From NCBI RefSeq assembly GCF_003605365.2, contig NZ_QYTU02000009.1, positions 29,715 to 93,714 of the forward strand: DNA of 64,000 bases, given 5' to 3'. The notes under the pieces were generated by a model. That model saw only the letters and a program-made list of their open reading frames with translations, was not told where the DNA came from and searched no databases. This DNA is from Siminovitchia fortis. GTDB taxonomy: Bacteria; Bacillota; Bacilli; Bacillales; Bacillaceae_C. Position numbers and translations under genes: made by a program. Position 1 is the stretch's first letter. Each line of letters opens with the position of its first letter. Positions 1-7,824 of the stretch are shown here, in pieces.

Positions 1-113
1 TGGACAAAAAAGTGGAGCATCCTCCAAAAATCATTCTGGGATTTGCCGGGATACCAGAGGAAGAATTGGAATCTGCCGTTCAATTGCTATTGGAGAGTTG
101 GGGGATTGCTTAA
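1..113 (+). CDS. MocR/GntR-family PLP-dependent regulator, 3' end only
   Basis: Partial gene entering from the left edge. The last 36 residues read in frame to a TAA at 111-113 and include GFAGIPEEELESAVQLL, the usual C-terminal helix of MocR-type proteins (GntR winged helix fused to a class I aminotransferase-like domain). A strong terminator hairpin follows. The DNA-binding half lies outside the window, so target and effector cannot be inferred. A plain class I aminotransferase remains possible. Confidence 0.6.
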   Translation, partial: DKKVEHPPKIILGFAGIPEEELESAVQLLLESWGIA

Positions 114-133
114 GTGTATGATAAGCGCTTCAT

Positions 134-164
134 GCCCGCCTCCGAAATGGGGGCGGGCTTTTTA
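134..164 (+). terminator. rho-independent terminator of the MocR-type gene
   Basis: GCCCGCC / GGGCGGGC inverted repeat with a short loop, followed by a run of T, 20 bp after the stop codon of the partial gene. Confidence 0.85.
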
Positions 165-178
165 TTCAGATAAAGAGT

Positions 179-499
179 CTATATATAGTCAATGAATATT
201 CCCGGCTTTACATAACCGTAAATCCTAATCCTGTTTTCCGATAACTCACCAGGTACATGTATTTTTCTGAGAATGTTCACCAGTTCCTCTTTAATTTTTG
301 CATTTTCAAACTTGATTTCCAACCATTCTATTGGATTGTACCCCCCTGTACGGAAGTGATAGTACCAATCTCCATCCCAATGGCTGATATATCCAGTCTC
401 GATATCTTTTGTTCTCCAAAGAACTTGTTCCGGGAACTCAATCATGGCCGTTCTAATTTCATCCCATTTGGTATCATTCATTAAGGGGTGATAGCCCAT
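179..499 (-). CDS. small DUF6678-like protein
   Basis: Soluble protein of 106 residues with no membrane segment or signal peptide. It carries the pattern TKWDEIR...WRTKDIETGYISHWDGDWYYHF, which resembles the small DUF6678 family, whose function is unknown to me. The ATG at 499 is preceded by AAAGGATGG at suitable spacing; the internal ATG at 481 has no ribosome binding site. It overlaps the preceding small ORF by about 26 bp and may be translated from the same message as the copper-linked genes upstream, but nothing ties it functionally to copper. Confidence 0.6.
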   Translation of the reverse strand: MGYHPLMNDTKWDEIRTAMIEFPEQVLWRTKDIETGYISHWDGDWYYHFRTGGYNPIEWLEIKFENAKIKEELVNILRKIHVPGELSENRIRIYGYVKPGIFIDYI

Positions 500-707
500 A
501 TATTAACCCATCCTTTTCGATAAATGCTAATGCTATTATACCTCCCAGAAAAATGCCTGTAAAAGCTTTAAAGACAAGATAAGCACGATAATACCTAGCG
601 GAACATAGATCAATAATGACCATACCCTCCTCACTTTTAAAAGAGGGAAAAGGGGTCCCAACCTGTATCTTCCAGAACAATCGATCAAGTTTTTGAACCC
701 CTCTCAT
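474..707 (-). CDS. hypothetical small membrane protein
   Basis: An ORF of 77 residues with one hydrophobic stretch (VFKAFTGIFLGGIIALAFI, about residues 45-63). It lies 12 bp after the histidine-rich protein gene and overlaps the next gene. The ATG at 707 has no clear ribosome binding site. An internal ATG (MVIIDL) has GAGGAGG only about 2 nt upstream, so the true start is uncertain. The family is not recognised, and it could be a chance ORF in the tail of the copper operon message. Confidence 0.35.
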   Translation of the reverse strand: MRGVQKLDRLFWKIQVGTPFPSFKSEEGMVIIDLCSARYYRAYLVFKAFTGIFLGGIIALAFIEKDGLIYGLSPLNE

Positions 708-719
708 ACAAATACATCA

Positions 720-1550
720 TTATTGAACTTCAATGACAAATGGGTAAGCATTGACTCGTTCCCCGAATTTGAATTCAGCCCAAAGTTTATAGACCCCTGG
801 CTTGTTAAATTGGGTTTGGAAAACTGTTTGATCTTCTGAAACCGGGTGAACATGGATAAACTGTTCTCCATCCTCATCCAAAATGACCACATGGCCCAAA
901 GCCCCCAAATAGGGCTCTGGCTGGGCATCTTTCACATCAAAATTAAAGGTAACCTCTTTGTTAACTTCCAAAGATGTAGAGGTTAGTTCAACCGTTTGGC
1001 CATTGATTGTTTTTGTAAAATCCGTATCTACAATAAGATCATTGTCTTGATGTTGCTTATGCGATTCACCAACATGCAATTCGATCGGTTTGATTGAATA
1101 TTGCAGGCCTTTTGGTTTGATATCAACGAACACTTTATAAGATTGATCAGCTAACCTGATGGGCAGTTGATAGATTCCTTCCGCCTTCTTTTCAGGATGT
1201 ACATGATAATACTCTTTCAAATCTGTACTGACGACAATGAGATGCATATGCTTTTCATGTGAAACTTCGAGTTCAGGAACATGACCATTTTTATCTTTTA
1301 ACTCAATAGTGATTTCTCCGTTCGCGTAAGACACTTTGGGTATAACTTCACTGGCAGTGTTTGTACCATGGTTTCCGTGTTCATGGTGACTATGTTGATG
1401 ATCCATATTTTCTTCCTCCTGCTCTACATCTGCGTGATTAGTTTGTCCATCCGCTTTAGCATTCACACTTGCGTATACACTGTAGCCCGCGATGACGATT
1501 ACCAGGTACACAACAGCCGAAACGACCCAGATCCAAATATTTCGTTTCAT
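720..1550 (-). CDS. membrane-anchored His-rich, copper-locus protein
   Basis: A 276-residue protein with one N-terminal membrane anchor (IWIWVVSAVVYLVIVIAGYSVY) and an extracellular remainder. Just after the anchor is a histidine/acid cluster (MDHQHSHHEHGNH), and several H-x-H motifs follow (HMHLIVVS, YHVHPEKK, IHVHPV) in what looks like two repeated beta-sandwich units, similar to YtkA/FixH-like or metal-binding extracellular domains. ATG 1550 follows GGAAGG; a TTG at 1568 overlapping the copA stop is less likely. Its position directly after copA, with at most a short overlap, suggests co-transcription and a role in binding or buffering copper outside the membrane. That role is inference. 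Confidence 0.8.
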   Translation of the reverse strand: MKRNIWIWVVSAVVYLVIVIAGYSVYASVNAKADGQTNHADVEQEEENMDHQHSHHEHGNHGTNTASEVIPKVSYANGEITIELKDKNGHVPELEVSHEKHMHLIVVSTDLKEYYHVHPEKKAEGIYQLPIRLADQSYKVFVDIKPKGLQYSIKPIELHVGESHKQHQDNDLIVDTDFTKTINGQTVELTSTSLEVNKEVTFNFDVKDAQPEPYLGALGHVVILDEDGEQFIHVHPVSEDQTVFQTQFNKPGVYKLWAEFKFGERVNAYPFVIEVQ

Positions 1551-1564
1551 ATTAATCCTTCCTT

Positions 1565-3982
1565 TCAACCCCTCAACTTCACTCTTTGGAGTCTTAGGGC
1601 ATTTAATACAACTGATACGGAACTAAAAGCCATCGCGGCTCCCGCTAACCACGGCGCCAAGAAGCCTGCTGCGGCAACTGGAATGCCCAAGCTATTGTAT
1701 GCAAGTGCCCAGAAAAGATTTTGCTTAATATTGGTGATGGTCTTTTTGCTCATGAAAATTGAATCGGCGATTGCATTTAAATCACCGCGAATAAGAGTGA
1801 TATCCGCCGCTTCCATCGCGACATCCGTACCTGTACCGATCGCCATCCCTATATCCGCTGTTGCCAATGCCGGGGCGTCATTGATTCCATCCCCTACCAT
1901 GGCAACTTTCTTTCCGGCCTGTTGCAGCTTCTTCACTTCCGCCGCCTTACCCTCCGGCAAAACTTCAGCAATGACGTGCTTGATGCCAACTTGTTTGGCA
2001 ATCGCTTGAGCCGTTTGGGTATTGTCGCCTGTGATCATGACCACATCTAAATCCATATCCCGCAAACGCTCAATAGCTTCTTTTGAAGTTTCTTTGATCG
2101 TGTCAGCGACAGCGACAATTCCGGCAAAGCGGCCGTCAATGGCAGCCAACATGGCCGTTTTCCCCTGCTTCTCTAATTCCTCCATTTTTGTCAGCTCAGC
2201 TTGCACGTGAATATTGTTCTTTGCCATGAGCCTGCGTGTACCGATCAGTAAATCTTTCCCGTTAACCGTCGCCTGTACTCCGAAACCGGGGATAGCTTCA
2301 AATGTTTCCGGTGAGGCCAGTTCAATCCCTTTATCTTGAATTCCTTCAACGATCGCTTGCGCGAGTGGATGTTCCGAATTTTTCTCTGCTGATCCGACAA
2401 GTGTTAGAAATTCGGTTTCATTCATACCTTCTGCTAAAATGACATCCGTCAACGAAGGTTTCCCATTGGTTACTGTACCGGTTTTATCCAAAATAATCGT
2501 ATCCAACCGGTGAGTAGTTTCAAGATGCTCCCCGCCTTTAAAAAGAATTCCAAATTCTGCGGCGCGGCCTGAACCGGCCATAATGGAAGTTGGTGTTGCC
2601 AAACCAAGTGCACAAGGACAGGCAATAACCAATACGGCAATGAATTTTTCAAGGGCCTCCGCAAATTCTCCGGGGCTTACGGCAAAGTACCATACAAGGA
2701 AGGTGATAATCGCGATTCCAACCACAATCGGTACAAAAATGCCCGAAATGACGTCGGCCAGACGTTGAATGGGCGCTTTGGAGCCCTGAGCTTCCTCAAC
2801 CACCTTGATAATTTGCGCCAAGGCCGTATCTTTCCCGACCTTTGTTGCTTTAATCTTTAGGAAGCCGTTTTTGTTAATGGTTGATCCAATCACGCTGTCC
2901 CCAATCGTTTTATCGATCGGGACACTTTCCCCTGTCAGCATGGATTCGTCAAGCGCGGAACTGCCTTCCACAATTTCTCCATCAACCGGCACCTTTTCGC
3001 CCGGTTTTATATAAACAATATCGCCTTGTAAAACTTCTTCAATCGGAATGATCATCTCTTGGCCATTACGAACAACCGTGGCATTTTTTGCTTGTAGTCC
3101 CATAAGCTTTTTAATGGCTTCAGATGAGCGGCCTTTAGCCTTCGCTTCAAAAAGTTTGCCCAAAATAATCAACGTAATAAGAACCGCACTCGTTTCATAG
3201 TAGAGCTCGACCATATGGGCATTCGAACCAATCGATCTGATACTTAGATATAGGCTATAGAAATAAGCGGCCGATGTACCCAATGCAACAAGTACGTCCA
3301 TGTTCGCACTTTTATTTCGCAGCGCTTTAAAGGCTCCAACGTAGAACTGTCCGCCTACAATAAATTGTACAGGTGTGGCGAGTGCGAATTGGACCCACGG
3401 GTTCATAAACATATCAGGCAGCCAAATAAAAGAAGTAAATTCAAAGTGGCTGACCATAGCCCACAGCAGTGGAAAAGACAGAATAGCTGAAAATAGAAAC
3501 TTCCCTTCCTGTTTTTCAATTTCCTTTTGCCTATGATCAACTTGGCCTTCTGCATTTTCCTGTTTTTGCTCTAAAGTGTAGCCAAGCTTTTTAATTGCCT
3601 CTTTCATGTCGGAAACGGATACCTGATCGGGGTTATATTCCACAAGAACTGTCTCCAGCGCGAAATTGACCGCAGCCCTATCAACGCCATCCATCTTATT
3701 GAGCCTTTTTTCAATTTTATTGGCGCAAGCTGCACAGGTCATCCCGGAAATATCAAATTCTGCTTTTTCGCTTACGACATCATATCCCAGAGACTGGACC
3801 TTCTCCTTAAATTGCGTTACTTCCGTTTTTTCCGGATCGTATTTTATTTGTGTTTTCTCAAGCGCAAAATTCACGTTTGCCTCTTCTACGCCTTCGATTT
3901 TTTTCAACCCTTTTTCAATTCTGTTTGCGCAGGCTGCACAGGTCATCCCTGATATTTGGAGGGTTGCTTCCTTCTGGCTCAT
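1565..3982 (-). CDS. copA: copper-exporting P-type ATPase CopA
   Basis: An 805-residue P1B-type ATPase that pumps Cu(I) out of the cytoplasm. Two N-terminal heavy-metal-associated domains carry GMTCAAC (Cys15/Cys18 and Cys83/Cys86). Further on are the membrane metal-site motif ACPCALGLATP, the actuator TGES, the phosphorylation motif DKTGT, the SEHPLA motif and GDGINDAPAL. Length and order match B. subtilis CopA. The ATG has GGGAGTG upstream. A CsoR-type box lies 22-40 bp before the start, and a terminator separates it from copZ, so it may have its own copper-inducible promoter. No motif is missing. Confidence 0.97.
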   Translation of the reverse strand: MSQKEATLQISGMTCAACANRIEKGLKKIEGVEEANVNFALEKTQIKYDPEKTEVTQFKEKVQSLGYDVVSEKAEFDISGMTCAACANKIEKRLNKMDGVDRAAVNFALETVLVEYNPDQVSVSDMKEAIKKLGYTLEQKQENAEGQVDHRQKEIEKQEGKFLFSAILSFPLLWAMVSHFEFTSFIWLPDMFMNPWVQFALATPVQFIVGGQFYVGAFKALRNKSANMDVLVALGTSAAYFYSLYLSIRSIGSNAHMVELYYETSAVLITLIILGKLFEAKAKGRSSEAIKKLMGLQAKNATVVRNGQEMIIPIEEVLQGDIVYIKPGEKVPVDGEIVEGSSALDESMLTGESVPIDKTIGDSVIGSTINKNGFLKIKATKVGKDTALAQIIKVVEEAQGSKAPIQRLADVISGIFVPIVVGIAIITFLVWYFAVSPGEFAEALEKFIAVLVIACPCALGLATPTSIMAGSGRAAEFGILFKGGEHLETTHRLDTIILDKTGTVTNGKPSLTDVILAEGMNETEFLTLVGSAEKNSEHPLAQAIVEGIQDKGIELASPETFEAIPGFGVQATVNGKDLLIGTRRLMAKNNIHVQAELTKMEELEKQGKTAMLAAIDGRFAGIVAVADTIKETSKEAIERLRDMDLDVVMITGDNTQTAQAIAKQVGIKHVIAEVLPEGKAAEVKKLQQAGKKVAMVGDGINDAPALATADIGMAIGTGTDVAMEAADITLIRGDLNAIADSIFMSKKTITNIKQNLFWALAYNSLGIPVAAAGFLAPWLAGAAMAFSSVSVVLNALRLQRVKLRG

Positions 3983-4003
3983 ACTTTATCACTCCCAACT
4001 GGA

Positions 4004-4022
4004 TATACTGTAGAGGGGTATA
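4004..4022 (-). promoter_or_regulatory. CsoR-type operator before copA
   Basis: The imperfect dyad TATACTGTAGAGGGGTATA lies just upstream of the copA ribosome binding site. It resembles the GTATAC/TACCCC-type dyads bound by copper-sensing CsoR repressors. It is less symmetric than the two boxes upstream of copZ. Confidence 0.55.
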
Positions 4023-4038
4023 TTTTTATCCGATAAAT

Positions 4039-4066
4039 AAATCGTGCAAAGGAAATTGCACGATTT
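4039..4066 (-). terminator. terminator between copZ and copA
   Basis: Ten-bp perfect stem AAATCGTGCA / TGCACGATTT with an 8-nt loop, followed on the minus strand by an A/T-rich tail. It lies 20 bp after the copZ stop and before the copA operator, so it would end or attenuate the copZ transcript. Confidence 0.65.
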
Positions 4067-4085
4067 CGTTTTGGTCCTGATCGGA

Positions 4086-4292
4086 TTACTCTACATCGTA
4101 TCCTTGATCTTCTATAACATCTTTAATCTCTTTCAAATTCACCGCATTGGAATCAAAAGTAACATCTACTTTCCCCTGGTCAAGATGTACTTTGACGGAT
4201 TGAACACCTTTTAGTTTCCCGACTTCCCCTTCAATTGAATTCACACAATGACCGCAAGACATTCCTTGTACATTTAATGTTACCTGTTCCAT
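4086..4292 (-). CDS. copZ: copper chaperone CopZ
   Basis: A 68-residue single heavy-metal-associated domain with GMSCGHC (Cys13/Cys16), the CopZ version of the metal-binding loop. It carries Cu(I) to the N-terminal domains of CopA. The start is the ATG at 4292, with GGGAGG at 9-nt spacing. An in-frame upstream extension to 4412 is not family-like and runs through the operator, so it was rejected. It is the first gene of the copper block and has two CsoR-type boxes upstream. Confidence 0.95.
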   Translation of the reverse strand: MEQVTLNVQGMSCGHCVNSIEGEVGKLKGVQSVKVHLDQGKVDVTFDSNAVNLKEIKDVIEDQGYDVE

Positions 4293-4333
4293 AAAGTAAG
4301 TCCTCCCAGTAATATTTTTTCTATAATTTACGC

Positions 4334-4348
4334 TACCCCTGTAGGGTA
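4334..4348 (-). promoter_or_regulatory. CsoR-type operator, copZ-proximal
   Basis: TACCCCTGTAGGGTA, a near-perfect dyad of the CsoR consensus type, 42 bp before the copZ start. Read on the minus strand it is followed by GTAAATT, as in the upstream box. Confidence 0.8.
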
Positions 4349-4519
4349 ATAATTTAAACTTGCCGTTTTTTAAAAACGTCCTAAAATGCTCGCTATAAGC
4401 TTTTCTCATCATTTAAAATTTTATTCGACAGTGTTCCAATGAGATTGCCGAAGTCAACTATACCATTTAACCTGCCTCCCCCTAATTTTTTTCATATTCG
4501 ATCACAAAGCAAATTTACC

Positions 4520-4536
4520 ATACCCCTGTTGGGTAT
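4520..4536 (-). promoter_or_regulatory. CsoR-type operator, copZ-distal, inside a promoter
   Basis: ATACCCCTGTTGGGTAT dyad. On the minus strand it lies between a TTGACA (-35) and a TAAATT (-10-like) hexamer about 18 bp apart, so a repressor here would block a promoter reading toward copZ, about 230 bp away. Confidence 0.7.
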
Positions 4537-4621
4537 GTCAAACAATAAAAATAAAATGCCGTTACAGCGGCACAGGGGGTCCTTCTATAATTATTTTGAA
4601 AACCGTTTAAACACTTCCAAG

Positions 4622-4654
4622 AAGGCAGATCCCTCAACATATAGGAACTGCCTT
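4622..4654 (-). terminator. terminator of the LLM-class oxidoreductase gene
   Basis: GGCAGTTCC / GGATCTGCC stem on the minus strand followed by a T-rich tail, 15-47 bp after the stop of the neighbouring gene. The rest of the 4293-4668 intergenic region holds the copper operators above and no convincing gene. Confidence 0.65.
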
Positions 4655-4668
4655 TTCAGTTTGTTTGT

Positions 4669-5718
4669 CTACTGCCCCGCTTCCCACCCGGAGACTTCCT
4701 CCCGTACTCGCGGCGCAACTTCTGTTCCAAGCAGTTCAATGGCTCTCATGACCTGATCATGAGGCATCGTGCCTAATGGAACATGCATCATGAAGCGGGT
4801 AATACCCACTTCCTTACGAAGATGGATGATTTTTTGGGCTACGGTTTCCGGATCACCTACGTACAGCGCTCCTTCAAAGCTTCTGGCCGCGTCAAAGCTT
4901 GCCCGGCTATAATGTCCCCAGCCTCTTTCCCGGCCAAGCACATTCATCACCTGCTGGGTGGAAGGGAAAAACTTGTCCGCCGCCTCTTCAGCCGATTCCG
5001 CAACAAACCCATGCGAGTGCGATGCCACCGGCAGCTTGGACGGATCATGCCCCGCCTTGGCGGCCGCTCTTTTATATATTTCCACAAGCGGCGCAAACTG
5101 TACCGGCCTGCCCCCGATAATCGCAAGAGCAAGCGGCAGCCCTAACAAGCCTGCCCTGATGACAGATTGGGTATTTCCGCCGCTTCCTATCCATACAGGA
5201 AGCGGATCCTGCACCGGCCGCGGATATACTCCGAGATTGTCGATGGCCGGACGGTGCCCGCCCTTCCATGTTACCTTCTCGGACTCACGTATTTTCAACA
5301 ACAGCTCAAGCTTTTCCTCAAACAGCGTGTCGTAATCTTTCAGGTCGTAGCCGAACAACGGAAAGGATTCGATAAATGATCCCCGCCCCGCCATAATCTC
5401 TGCGCGCCCGTTCGAAATCCCATCAAGCATGGAAAAGTCTTGGAAAACGCGAACCGGATCGTCGGAAGAAAGCACAGTAACCGCACTTGTGAGCCGGATC
5501 CTTTTTGTCCGCGACGCGGCGGCCGCCAGCAAGACAGCTGGCGATGATGCAGCGAAATCTTTCCGATGATGCTCCCCTACACCGAATACATCCAAGCCAA
5601 CTTCGTCGGCCAAAACAATCTCTTCGACCACTTCGCGCAATCTCTGTGCATGGCTGATCACATGTCCTGTCTTTGGATCGGGTGTCGTTTCTACAAATGT
5701 AGTTATGCCTATTTCCAT
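4669..5718 (-). CDS. LLM-class flavin-dependent oxidoreductase
   Basis: A 349-residue luciferase-like monooxygenase with a TIM-barrel fold that uses reduced flavin, probably FMNH2. Features typical of the single-component group are the N-terminal MEIGITTFVE, GVGEHHRKDF, the flavin-contacting SAVTVLSSDDPVRVFQDFSMLD, and PVWIGSGG. The substrate cannot be read from the sequence. The ATG at 5718 follows GGAGGAATGG. It appears to be a single-gene unit ending at the terminator at 4622-4654 and is not obviously part of the copper block. Confidence 0.9.
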   Translation of the reverse strand: MEIGITTFVETTPDPKTGHVISHAQRLREVVEEIVLADEVGLDVFGVGEHHRKDFAASSPAVLLAAAASRTKRIRLTSAVTVLSSDDPVRVFQDFSMLDGISNGRAEIMAGRGSFIESFPLFGYDLKDYDTLFEEKLELLLKIRESEKVTWKGGHRPAIDNLGVYPRPVQDPLPVWIGSGGNTQSVIRAGLLGLPLALAIIGGRPVQFAPLVEIYKRAAAKAGHDPSKLPVASHSHGFVAESAEEAADKFFPSTQQVMNVLGRERGWGHYSRASFDAARSFEGALYVGDPETVAQKIIHLRKEVGITRFMMHVPLGTMPHDQVMRAIELLGTEVAPRVREEVSGWEAGQ

Positions 5719-5829
5719 TAGCCATTCCTCCAGGTTACAAAAAGTAATATACTTATTTTAAAGTTAATACTTTTATTTTACAATATGGCTGCAAGGAAAA
5801 TAGACCATCGCCCGCACCTATACCTTTTC

Positions 5830-7662
5830 CTATTTTATTTGAATGAACGCATACAAATCGGCATTATACCTGGAATTGGAATAATCAACGGAATTTGCGA
5901 CGATACTCATTCGGACCGCATCGTTTTCTTCCGTTACTGTTGCCTTTTCAACGGTCAAATTATCATTGTTCCCTTTAAGTTCCTTTTGGTTTTCAAGAAT
6001 CTGATCGAAGGCTTTCTTCGCATCAAACCGAATGAGCTCCTGATTCTCGCCATCAACGAGGATCAAGTAAATATCCTTCCCGTCAATCACTTTCTTCAGC
6101 TTGTATGTTTGGTTATCTATTTCCACCGGAATGCCTGCCGCGGCATCTTGTTTCTTTTCATAAGGGTCGATATACAGGTGGACCATCCGGTCGTAATTTT
6201 CGATATTTACCATAGGGCTTCGATCCCAGTCAAGATAAGCGAATCGGCTGTCATCCTGCCTCCTGCCCTCTTCATCATACACTTCTTCAAATCCGAAGGT
6301 GTCTTTAAAGTTACCGTAATAAAAAACATTATCCGGCAGCCAGTCTATGTCATCAATATAATCCATACTGTCCAAATAACTGACCGTTCTCGTGATGGTT
6401 TTCTTATCTTTGGTGGATATGTCCGCATTTGGAGCGACTTTCCTGTCTTCGAGCATACCGTTTTCCGTCAGTGTACTTTTAAGCAGGTTGATCTGATTTA
6501 CCCGGCTCACTGTAAAAGCATCAACCGGCGGGATGATGGAAATAGCCGAAAAGACAATTAAGACAGCTGCTATTAATCCGTTTTTCCTGATTGGGAAAAA
6601 GCTGAATATCACCCCTGCGATAATAGCAAAAATTCCAAACAGGATGACATAGTAGCGTCCGTGTGTAAGGCCCATTTCCCCGATTCTCAAAATGGAAGCA
6701 ATCGTTTGGAACAATACGATCGGAATTAATACTTTCGGAAAAATTTTTCTGAACAGGACTGCAAATTGATTCTCCAAATTACTTGCTAAAATATACACCA
6801 AAATGACAGTGATGGCATATGAAACAAGCATCGGTTCCAACAGATTGTTCGTCCAGAAATCTCCGCGGATATTTAACAGCACATACGCGAGAAGTATCAC
6901 CGTATATACGGCCGTCAACGGAATGATGATATACGAAATCAGAATCCCCAACAATTTCGGGGTATCGACTGCTTTTGCCACCTTCCCCTCTTGCAGGGCC
7001 TTGTCCCCACCCAACCTGCCGGCATCTTTTTTACCGGGGTAAGGAGGGGTGAAGGACAGGAAGAAAGTCGGTGCAAACAATGAGAAAACAATATTCAGGA
7101 CATGCCCGTACGCTTTATAGTCCAATGAAAATAAAAGCTGGTCAACAGCCAGCAAGATGGCGTCAAGCCCGATCGAAATAACCGCTGAAAAAAGAACCGT
7201 GATAAAAAACGCCTTAAACACGGACATGAAGCTCTCATTAAATGTTATCTTGCTTTTGATGGACGGAACCCATATAAACGCCATGACCAGCGCAAATATG
7301 GCAACGCCCGTTTTGGTTCCAATTTCCATATTAAAAGTGGATGCCGATCGAATGGCAAAGAAATATCCGGCTGTTAAAACCGCCGCTCCCCCCATGAGCA
7401 GGAGCCGTTCACTTATCTTTGTAAAAAAGCGTTCGAACGTTTGCTGGGCAACTGCGCTCAGAAGGGCGCCAATCACAAAGGTGAAAAGATATTTTGTATA
7501 ACTTTCCGTTTCATTATTGATCATATTCATATTCACAGTAGCGGCAGCCAGCAGAAAAAGCATCGTCAATGGGTAACGGTTGACAGCCTCTATCAGGCCA
7601 ATCAGCTTATTCCTCAAGCCTTTGACCACGTTCATCAACATCACCTTTTTCCTTTTTTTCAT
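5830..7662 (-). CDS. DUF4153 polytopic membrane protein
   Basis: About 610 residues. The N-terminal two thirds contain about ten hydrophobic segments (for example YPLTMLFLLAAATVNM, LLILISYIIIPLTAVYTVILLAYVLL). The C-terminal third is a hydrophilic, probably extracellular domain (from about residue 400: TRTVSYLDSMDYIDDIDWLPDNVFYYGNF). The pattern fits the DUF4153 family, of unknown function. ATG 7662 with AGGTG 6 nt upstream is preferred over a GTG three codons earlier. A monocistronic unit. Confidence 0.85.
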   Translation of the reverse strand: MKKRKKVMLMNVVKGLRNKLIGLIEAVNRYPLTMLFLLAAATVNMNMINNETESYTKYLFTFVIGALLSAVAQQTFERFFTKISERLLLMGGAAVLTAGYFFAIRSASTFNMEIGTKTGVAIFALVMAFIWVPSIKSKITFNESFMSVFKAFFITVLFSAVISIGLDAILLAVDQLLFSLDYKAYGHVLNIVFSLFAPTFFLSFTPPYPGKKDAGRLGGDKALQEGKVAKAVDTPKLLGILISYIIIPLTAVYTVILLAYVLLNIRGDFWTNNLLEPMLVSYAITVILVYILASNLENQFAVLFRKIFPKVLIPIVLFQTIASILRIGEMGLTHGRYYVILFGIFAIIAGVIFSFFPIRKNGLIAAVLIVFSAISIIPPVDAFTVSRVNQINLLKSTLTENGMLEDRKVAPNADISTKDKKTITRTVSYLDSMDYIDDIDWLPDNVFYYGNFKDTFGFEEVYDEEGRRQDDSRFAYLDWDRSPMVNIENYDRMVHLYIDPYEKKQDAAAGIPVEIDNQTYKLKKVIDGKDIYLILVDGENQELIRFDAKKAFDQILENQKELKGNNDNLTVEKATVTEENDAVRMSIVANSVDYSNSRYNADLYAFIQIK

Positions 7663-7824
7663 TTTATTCACCTAAGCCCGTCCGGATAAAAATAACAATA
7701 CTGAACTGGTTTCCTTGATGGTACTACGATTTAGGTCAACTGTATATAGTTTCTTTCACTAATTGATAAGAAAAAACATTTTCGGACAAAATACAATGAA
7801 AATCGGACTTAAACGGAGGACACC

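Noticed and set aside
4293..4412. In-frame N-terminal extension of CopZ to 4412
   Set aside because: It crosses the CsoR-type operator, has no ribosome binding site, and CopZ proteins are about 68 residues; ATG 4292 has GGGAGG.
5785..6561. Plus-strand ORF of 258 codons opposite the DUF4153 gene
   Set aside because: Composition and lack of a ribosome binding site mark it as a shadow of the well-supported minus-strand gene.
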